A DNA stretch of 10,970 nt from Actinomycetes bacterium. GTDB lineage: Bacteria > Actinomycetota > Actinomycetes > Propionibacteriales > Propionibacteriaceae. Of this stretch, positions 6,515 through 10,970 are shown piece by piece. Location: assembly GCA_023442485.1 (NCBI GenBank), contig JAEZZG010000062.1, positions 1-10,970 of the forward strand, given 5' to 3'. Each line of letters begins with the position of its first letter. Positions within the stretch are counted from its first letter, which is position 1. Both the position numbers and the translations under genes were made by a program. The notes beneath the pieces were generated by a model, which had not been told where the DNA came from, searched no databases, and saw nothing but the letters and a program-made list of their open reading frames with translations.

Positions 6515-7324
6515 TTACCCGACAAAGTGGTGGAGAATCGCGGTCGCGTCCTGGAAGTATGCGCCAGGAGACCTCGGTGGATCAAAGAGGACGGCGTGTA
6601 CCAGGAGCGGGTAGATCTGGTGCAGACGGATTAGCTCTTTCCAGTCCTGTGGCACTGACCACCCCAGGTTGCGTCGCTGGGCGAGGTAGGCGTCATAGAT
6701 CAGGTCGAGGTAGGGGAGACCAAATAAGCCCATCATGGCCAGGTCGCTCAACCAGTGACCCGTATGTGCGGAGGGGTCAATCAAGACGGCGCCGTCTACC
6801 GTCCAAACGATATTGCCACTCCAGAGATCACCGTGAAGTTTCACGGGTTTAGAGTCATCGTCATAGACCCCATCACATAATTTCTGACATAACGTGTGGA
6901 ACCGGCGCAGCAGGGTAGTGTCCAGCGACCACCGCTGTGCCAGACTGGTGATGAAGGGTTCAATACGTCCTCGGGCAAAGAACTCACCCCAGGTTTCGGC
7001 TTGGAATAAGGGCAGTTGAAGATTGCCGATCCAGCCGTGGCCGAGTTGCCATCCAGGCGGCGGCGCACCCCAGATCGATTCAGATCCGTGGGTGGCTACG
7101 AGCTGGGCACCAAAGTCTGCAGCTTGGCTAGCTGAGGCTCGTCCAGGACGCAGATAGCCCAAGTCGATATGAGTGGAGTCAACATCGAAGACGTCCACGA
7201 CACGAACACCAGGACAGTCAGGGTTACTGAGACGGCATTCGTTGAGCCAAGTTAGTCCAGCGGCTTCCCAGGCGAAGAATCCGTCAGGGGCGTCGGAACG
7301 GGATTTGGTGAACACATCAGACAC
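6515..7324 (-). CDS. Fructosamine kinase family protein
   Basis: Members of this aminoglycoside-phosphotransferase-like family phosphorylate fructosamine or ribulosamine adducts on glycated proteins, so that the sugar is released spontaneously. The protein has 269 residues. An N-terminal VFTKSRSDAPDGFF leads into WEAAGL and places the probable ATP-contacting Lys at 7. The catalytic loop LHGDLWSGN (163-171) follows, with catalytic Asp166 and metal-site Asn171. The DPSAHTGHWLSDLAM motif (183-197) carries the metal-binding Asp183. The glycine-rich first strand of longer homologues is missing, which is my impression of the usual actinobacterial form and so not a truncation. The GTG at 7324 has no ribosome site but is preceded by a -10-like TAGTCT at leaderless distance; GTG at 7315 is an alternative. 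Exact substrate cannot be told from sequence. Confidence 0.88.
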   Translation of the reverse strand: MSDVFTKSRSDAPDGFFAWEAAGLTWLNECRLSNPDCPGVRVVDVFDVDSTHIDLGYLRPGRASASQAADFGAQLVATHGSESIWGAPPPGWQLGHGWIGNLQLPLFQAETWGEFFARGRIEPFITSLAQRWSLDTTLLRRFHTLCQKLCDGVYDDDSKPVKLHGDLWSGNIVWTVDGAVLIDPSAHTGHWLSDLAMMGLFGLPYLDLIYDAYLAQRRNLGWSVPQDWKELIRLHQIYPLLVHAVLFDPPRSPGAYFQDATAILHHFVG

Positions 7325-7541
7325 ACTTGCAGACTAACAAGGAATGACGAAGGCTAGGAGTCAAGCACGACAGACGTGCCAGCACACGTAGGCTCGAATG
7401 TGCCAGACGCATGGGCAAGGGTCACTACATCCACCACACATGTAATACCGATAAGCTACATTATGTCAGATTAGATTCTCGCGAATACCCCCTTGCGCGG
7501 CGACTTCTCCCCTTGTGATCGATCGGCTCACTCTCGATGCC
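7325..7541. other. Divergent intergenic region between fructosamine kinase and PepSY lipoprotein genes
   Basis: This stretch holds no convincing gene. It contains the probable leaderless start signals of the fructosamine kinase gene at its left end. GTGCCAG occurs twice (7376-7382 and 7400-7406, 24 bases apart). An AT-richer patch follows at about 7440-7482 with TAGATT, which could be a -10 for the lipoprotein gene, though no good -35 is evident. Confidence 0.5.
7331..7336 (-). promoter_or_regulatory. Candidate -10 element of the fructosamine kinase gene, leaderless
   Basis: On the minus strand TAGTCT (TANNNT type) ends exactly six bases before the GTG at 7324, placing +1 on the G of the start codon. 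A consensus-like TTGACT lies at 7364-7359, but the 22-base spacing is too long for an ordinary promoter, so its role is doubtful. No ribosome site precedes the GTG. Confidence 0.4.
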
Positions 7542-7599
7542 CACTTCCACCATCAACCCTTGGAAAGCATCACTCGACGTGATGGACTGGTTGGAAGTG
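7542..7599 (+). promoter_or_regulatory. Nested stem-loop in the leader of the PepSY lipoprotein gene
   Basis: Three paired segments nest in order: CACTTCC (7542-7548) with GGAAGTG (7593-7599), AACC (7555-7558) with GGTT (7589-7592), and CATCAC (7568-7573) with GTGATG (7579-7584) around a 5-base loop. The structure ends two bases before the ribosome site GAAAGGA (about 7601-7607). It could influence translation or mRNA stability. It does not match a riboswitch class I recognise. Confidence 0.4.
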
Positions 7600-7613
7600 A
7601 GAAAGGACAAAGT

Positions 7614-8243
7614 ATGAGGAGATTGTTCGTAGTTATCAGTTGTTGTCTTGCCATCGGTTTGAGTGGGTGCGCAAATCAGGAGGTTTCGTCTTCTCAGACC
7701 TCGACGGCTCCTGCCGTCGAATCGACGCCCGCACCGCAGGTATCGACTTCACCAAGCCCTAGTTCCAGTGTCGGCGCCACTGAGGTCGTAGAGCCTGCGA
7801 TTACGATGAGCCAAGCCATCGCCATCTTCAACCAAACCTTCCCTAACGCCCAGCTATTAGAGGTTGAGCTCGACTCCTCCGTTCACGGCCAAACCAAGTA
7901 CCAGATCGAAGGTTTTTCTGACACTCAAGAATACGAGCTTCAGCTCTCAGCCACCGACGGCTCCATCATCAAGAAAGAAGTCGATTCCATCGACGCCAAG
8001 GAACACAGCGAGAACGTTGCAAAAGCGTTGCACATCGATCAGTACATCTCTCCGGTGGCAGCGACTAACGCCGCAATCTCAAAGACCAACATCTCCCCCA
8101 GCGATCTCAGCTTGGACTATGAACTCAAGATCGACGACGGACAGCCGGTCTACGACGTCGATCTCACCACAGCTCCCGGGTCTCACAGCCACGTCAAGGT
8201 TCACGCCGTGACCGCAGACATCGTGCACGTCCATCAGGGCTAG
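7614..8243 (+). CDS. PepSY domain-containing lipoprotein
   Basis: A predicted secreted lipoprotein of 209 residues. The signal sequence has basic MRR, a hydrophobic core and the lipobox LSGC with the acylated cysteine at 19. A Ser/Thr/Pro-rich linker (about 22-58) then spans the wall. Two PepSY-like repeats follow, at about 63-126 (starting ITMSQAIAIFNQ) and 145-206 (starting ISPVAATNAAI). PepSY domains are found in peptidase propeptides and in many small envelope proteins, where they are thought to bind or inhibit other proteins; the partner here is unknown. The C-terminus is His-rich (HSHVKVHAV, VHVHQG). ATG at 7614 is chosen because GAAAGGA lies just upstream and the signal peptide then begins properly. 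An in-frame extension to 7515 would put 33 polar residues before it. A strong terminator follows. Confidence 0.87.
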   Translation: MRRLFVVISCCLAIGLSGCANQEVSSSQTSTAPAVESTPAPQVSTSPSPSSSVGATEVVEPAITMSQAIAIFNQTFPNAQLLEVELDSSVHGQTKYQIEGFSDTQEYELQLSATDGSIIKKEVDSIDAKEHSENVAKALHIDQYISPVAATNAAISKTNISPSDLSLDYELKIDDGQPVYDVDLTTAPGSHSHVKVHAVTADIVHVHQG

Positions 8244-8317
8244 TCAACTGGGTTAAGACAAGCCCTAAGACGCCAGACGAGAAGACGTCGGGGGCACCAA
8301 TCAGGAATAATCCTAGA

Positions 8318-8349
8318 GAAGGTAGCGAGGCAGATGCTTCGCTACCTTC
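8318..8349 (+). terminator. Rho-independent terminator after the PepSY lipoprotein gene
   Basis: A 14-bp stem (8318-8331 with 8336-8349, one G-T pair) closes a 4-base AGAT loop. TTTT follows at 8353-8356. It lies 75 bases after the lipoprotein stop and 155 bases before the dedA start, so it ends the lipoprotein transcript. It would reduce read-through into dedA. Confidence 0.85.
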
Positions 8350-8390
8350 AGCTTTTAATCATCGGCCACCAGACAGACGTAATCTGCGAC

Positions 8391-8420
8391 CCAGGACCTA
8401 TCTTCACCTGGCGAGATAGG
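8391..8420 (+). promoter_or_regulatory. Two interleaved inverted repeats upstream of the DedA gene
   Basis: CCAGG (8391-8395) can pair with CCTGG (8407-8411), while CCTATCT (8397-8403) can pair with AGATAGG (8414-8420). The two pairings interleave, so they are either mutually exclusive or form a pseudoknot. The promoter of the gene is not clear (TACTTT at 8443-8448 is a possible -10), so it is uncertain whether this region is transcribed. The element may equally be a DNA-level site or chance. Confidence 0.25.
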
Positions 8421-8504
8421 CCGCCATTCTATGCCTGTGCAATACTTTTCCTGCGCGGCCGGAACCTGCTCCGCCAATCAAGTCTAAGCCAAAATAAGGA
8501 CCTT

Positions 8505-9176
8505 ATGTTCAACCATCTCGTCGATACCATCCTTGCAGCGGCGTTCTCCCCCTGGGCTTTTCTGGTGCTCGGGACGTTGACCATCGTCGATGCGTTATTC
8601 CCCATCGTTCCCTCGGAATCCATCGTCATCTCGATGGCAGCTCTGTTCTCTGCACAGAACAAACCCCTATTGATCATCCTCTTCGTCGTCGCTGCCACCT
8701 GTGCCTGGATCGGTGACAACCTCGCCTACTCCATCGGTCGCACCAAATGGTTGCAGAATAGCTCGTTGCTTCACCGACCAAAGATTGCCGCCGCCATGGA
8801 GTGGTCCCGTAAGGAGCTGTCTACCCGAGGAGCCACCATCATCATCGTGGGTCGATTCATTCCTGGGGTGCGAATCGCGATCAATATCGTGTGCGGAATT
8901 ATCGGCTATGACCGCAAGCGCTACATGGGTGTGGTTTGCGCTTCAGCTTCTCTATGGGCCGGGTATTCGGTCGTCATTGGCTCGATCGCAGGCGTCTGGT
9001 TCCATCACCATCCCCTGTTGGGAGTCAGTCTTGCGGTCTTGTTAGGCGTGATTCTGGGACCAGTCATTGACTGGGGTATCCGGAGCACAGTGCTAAAAGG
9101 CGACCAAGATGATGTCGGGGCGAATGTTGAGGACGCAGACGCCGACTCTGCGGCTGGCACTGCTGTCACTCAGTAG
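8505..9176 (+). CDS. DedA family integral membrane protein
   Basis: DedA (VTT/SNARE-associated domain) proteins sit in the cytoplasmic membrane. Some bacterial members translocate polyprenyl phosphate or phospholipids and support proton motive force and envelope integrity. The 223 residues fit the family. Signature parts are PSES (36-39) with the conserved Glu38, WIGDNLAYSIGR (68-79) with Asp71, and GRFIPGVR (116-123), whose Arg117 and Arg123 have the six-residue spacing of the essential arginine pair of E. coli YqjA/YghB. Hydrophobic segments lie at about 14-34, 53-69, 125-135 and 142-165, with a further one at 170-188, followed by an acidic tail rich in Asp and Glu. The start is ATG at 8505 with AAGGA four bases before it. 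An in-frame ATG at 8334 is rejected because it lies inside the preceding terminator hairpin. Substrate is unknown. Confidence 0.92.
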   Translation: MFNHLVDTILAAAFSPWAFLVLGTLTIVDALFPIVPSESIVISMAALFSAQNKPLLIILFVVAATCAWIGDNLAYSIGRTKWLQNSSLLHRPKIAAAMEWSRKELSTRGATIIIVGRFIPGVRIAINIVCGIIGYDRKRYMGVVCASASLWAGYSVVIGSIAGVWFHHHPLLGVSLAVLLGVILGPVIDWGIRSTVLKGDQDDVGANVEDADADSAAGTAVTQ

Positions 9177-9249
9177 GGGCCGCTCCCCTATCGTCGTGGG
9201 GCGCCATGGCCGTCACGGAACATGAGATAGCCGTGGCGTCATAGATTGA

Positions 9250-9292
9250 GAGGGCGTCACCTGGACTATGTTCGTTTCCAGGTAACGCCCTC
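9250..9292. terminator. Bidirectional terminator between dedA and glnS
   Basis: A 15-bp stem with one C-A mismatch (arms 9250-9264 and 9278-9292) encloses a 13-base loop and ends 5 bases from the glnS stop codon. Both converging genes end here. T-runs are weak on the minus side, and TATTTT follows on the plus side. A second, weaker inverted pair (9202-9210 with 9230-9238, one G-T) lies just upstream and may help stop dedA transcripts. Confidence 0.75.
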
Positions 9293-9297
9293 CGTGG

Positions 9298-10970
9298 CTA
9301 TTTTCCAGCCCGTTTCTGTTGTGCAGCCCATTCGTCACGTAAGCCAACTGTGCGATGGAATACCATGGGCTCGGTGGCGTCCTTAGCGAAGTAGCCTAGA
9401 CGCTCGAACTGCACCACTTCCCCACCAGAGTCATCGGCTAGCTGAGCCTCCAACTTGCAGTCGAGGAGTTCCTCTACTGACGCTGGATTCAGGTCATCTA
9501 GAGGATCGCCGGTCTTTGTCCCGGGAACCTCGTCGGTGAACAAGCGATCGTAGAGTCTAACCGTAGCGTTGACACAGTGGTCGGCGCTGACCCAGTGCAT
9601 CGTCGACTTCACCTTGCGACCGTCAGGGGAATTCCCTCCACGAGACTGAGGGTCATAGGTAGCAAAGATTTCTCGAACGGTGCCGTCGGCAGCCACATCT
9701 GCCCCCGTGCAGGTGACGAAATATGCACCGCGTAGACGCACCTCTCGACCAGGCGACAACCGGAAGAACTTCGGTGGCGGATCCATCGCGAAGTCATCGG
9801 CTTCGATGTAGAGATCACCAGTGAAGGCCACCTGTCGGGTACCGTCGGCGGCATTCTCGGGGTTATTGGCAACCTCAAAATACTCGACGAGAGGATTGCC
9901 GTCAGCATCCTTGGGCCAGTTCGTGATCGTCAACTTCACCGGATGGAGCACGGCCATGCGACGCTGAGCGACAGCATTGAGTTCACGGCGGACGAAGGAT
10001 TCCAACTCCTCGATCGACTTACGCGAATTCGTCCGGGTGATCCCTGTTGACAGGCAGAAATCACGAATAGCTTTGGCCGGATATCCACGACGGCGAAGAC
10101 CCCGCAGGGTCGGCATCCGAGGATCATCCCAGCCAGTGACCAAACCCTGGTTGATCAGGGCTAAGAGCTTGCGTTTCGACGTTACTGTGTAGGTCAGCTC
10201 GAGGCGGGCAAACTCATACTGGTGGGGTGCAGGCGCCTCCAACGGAAGCTGTTCTAGGAACCAGTCATAGAGCGGACGGTGGGTGTCGAACTCGAGGGTG
10301 CAGATCGAATGGGTCACACCTTCGATGGCGTCCGATTGCCCATGAGCCCAGTCGTAGAGCGGGTAGATACACCACGAGGTGCCGGCACGGTGATGTTCTG
10401 CATGGCGAATCCGGTAGAGAACCGGGTCGCGCATCTGCATATTGTCATGGTTCATGTCGATCTTGGCGCGCAGCACCTTGGTTCCGTCTGCGAATTCTCC
10501 AGCACGCATACGCTGGAAGAGATCCAGGTTCTCCTCGACGCTGCGGTTGCGATAAGGGGATTCGATGCCGGGCTTGCCAAAACCACCACGCTGAGCCGAG
10601 ATTGTTTCGACATCTTGATCATCAACGTAGGCCTTACCCTCACGGATCAAGAACAAAGCCCAATCATAAAGCTGCTCAAAGTAATCAGAGGCGTGGAAGA
10701 CATGGTCAGGGGTGAAACCTAGCCAAGCAATGTCGTCGATGATGGATTGGACGTATTCCGGATTCTCGGTGTCAGGGTTGGTGTCGTCGAAACGCAGATT
10801 GCAGGTACCGTTGAAGTACTCAGCGAGGGCAAAGTTGACGGTTACGGCTTTGGCGTGACCGATATGGAGATAACCGTTGGGTTCGGGAGGGAATCTGGTC
10901 TGCACCTTCCCTGAATACTGATTGGTTTCGAGGGATTCACGGATGGCCTCTGAGATGAAATTCGATGCGT
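9298..10970 (-). CDS. glnS: Glutamine--tRNA ligase, N-terminus cut by the window edge
   Basis: GlnRS charges tRNA-Gln with glutamine in the cytoplasm. The frame stays open to the right edge, giving about 557 visible residues against 554 for the whole E. coli enzyme, so only a short N-terminal piece is missing. The visible start NFISEAIRESLETNQYSGKV aligns just after the E. coli N-terminus. A GTG at 10905 is internal, not the start. Class I motifs are PPEPNGYLHIGHAK (HIGH at bases 10866-10855) and the KMSKS equivalent TSKRK (10182-10168). Between them stand LRFDDTNP and the CTLEFDTHRPLYDW segment typical of GlnRS. The C-terminal anticodon-binding beta-barrels are present (DGRKVKSTMHWVSA, FHRTVGLRD), and there is no YqeY extension. 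It converges on dedA across a terminator. Many actinobacteria lack this enzyme and use the GatCAB amidation route instead. Confidence 0.96.
   Translation of the reverse strand, partial: ASNFISEAIRESLETNQYSGKVQTRFPPEPNGYLHIGHAKAVTVNFALAEYFNGTCNLRFDDTNPDTENPEYVQSIIDDIAWLGFTPDHVFHASDYFEQLYDWALFLIREGKAYVDDQDVETISAQRGGFGKPGIESPYRNRSVEENLDLFQRMRAGEFADGTKVLRAKIDMNHDNMQMRDPVLYRIRHAEHHRAGTSWCIYPLYDWAHGQSDAIEGVTHSICTLEFDTHRPLYDWFLEQLPLEAPAPHQYEFARLELTYTVTSKRKLLALINQGLVTGWDDPRMPTLRGLRRRGYPAKAIRDFCLSTGITRTNSRKSIEELESFVRRELNAVAQRRMAVLHPVKLTITNWPKDADGNPLVEYFEVANNPENAADGTRQVAFTGDLYIEADDFAMDPPPKFFRLSPGREVRLRGAYFVTCTGADVAADGTVREIFATYDPQSRGGNSPDGRKVKSTMHWVSADHCVNATVRLYDRLFTDEVPGTKTGDPLDDLNPASVEELLDCKLEAQLADDSGGEVVQFERLGYFAKDATEPMVFHRTVGLRDEWAAQQKRAGK

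Noticed and set aside
7376..7406. GTGCCAG direct repeat as a possible operator or start of a repeat array
   Set aside because: Only two 7-base copies occur, with no third copy at the same spacing; chance is an adequate explanation.
7515..7613. In-frame upstream extension of the PepSY lipoprotein to a GTG at 7515
   Set aside because: It would put 33 polar residues before a perfect lipoprotein signal peptide. The ATG at 7614 has a good ribosome site, and the extension overlaps the leader hairpin.
8334..8504. In-frame extension of the DedA protein to an ATG at 8334
   Set aside because: That ATG lies inside the loop of a strong terminator hairpin, has no ribosome site, and the added residues resemble no DedA N-terminus. 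ATG 8505 has AAGGA upstream.
10227..10722. Two long plus-strand open frames (up to 162 codons) opposite glnS
   Set aside because: They lie entirely antisense to strongly conserved GlnRS coding sequence. Their products look like shadow translations with no recognisable motif.
1..10970. CRISPR array, IS element, att site or defence system
   Set aside because: No regularly spaced repeats, transposase, integrase, nuclease or toxin-antitoxin pair was seen; all genes are core functions with uniform base composition by eye.

Overview
The window reads as a stretch of core chromosome from a moderately GC-rich actinobacterium. The clearest marker is a zinc-type RbpA, an RNA polymerase binding protein restricted to Actinobacteria. 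It sits beside a polyprenol-phosphate mannose synthase and an FxsA-family protein, an arrangement known from Mycobacterium and Streptomyces. The dihydrolipoyl dehydrogenase also resembles the mycobacterial type closely. The base composition looks lower than in Streptomyces or Mycobacterium (judged by eye, not counted). A Propionibacteriaceae-like organism is a guess, not a result. I see no phage, transposon, CRISPR array, tRNA or rRNA gene.

Layout. (1) 1-1281, plus strand: the 3' part of ppm1, then fxsA. (2) 1343-1367: a hairpin between convergent fxsA and rbpA. (3) 4242-1402, minus strand: an HTH-MurA fusion, a glycerophosphodiester phosphodiesterase whose start overlaps the fusion's stop by 4 bases, then rbpA behind its own 160-base gap, which holds a SigR/SigH-type promoter candidate. 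(4) 4303-5706, plus: lpd, divergent from the HTH-MurA gene across only 60 bases, ending in a strong terminator. (5) 5817-6509, plus: mtnN, convergent with a fructosamine-kinase-family gene (7324-6515, minus) with 5 bases between the stop codons. (6) 7614-8243, plus: a PepSY lipoprotein with a structured leader and a strong terminator. (7) 8505-9176, plus: a DedA-family membrane protein. (8) From the right edge down to 9298, minus: glnS, missing its extreme N-terminus.

How the genes relate. Most are housekeeping: lipid-linked mannose donor synthesis (ppm1), transcription (rbpA), peptidoglycan precursor chemistry (MurA-like), lipid head-group turnover (GDPD), 2-oxoacid dehydrogenase E3 (lpd), removal of SAH and MTA (mtnN), protein deglycation (fructosamine kinase), membrane and envelope homeostasis (DedA, PepSY lipoprotein) and tRNA charging (glnS). 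The HTH-MurA/GDPD pair is the only clear operon.

I do not see a new multi-gene system. The items most worth a second look are the rbpA promoter region (SigR-type elements plus an 11-bp inverted repeat), the HTH domain fused to a MurA with an intact active site next to a possible operator, probable leaderless starts for lpd and the fructosamine kinase, the nested leader hairpin of the lipoprotein gene, and a GlnRS in a phylum that mostly makes Gln-tRNA by amidation.
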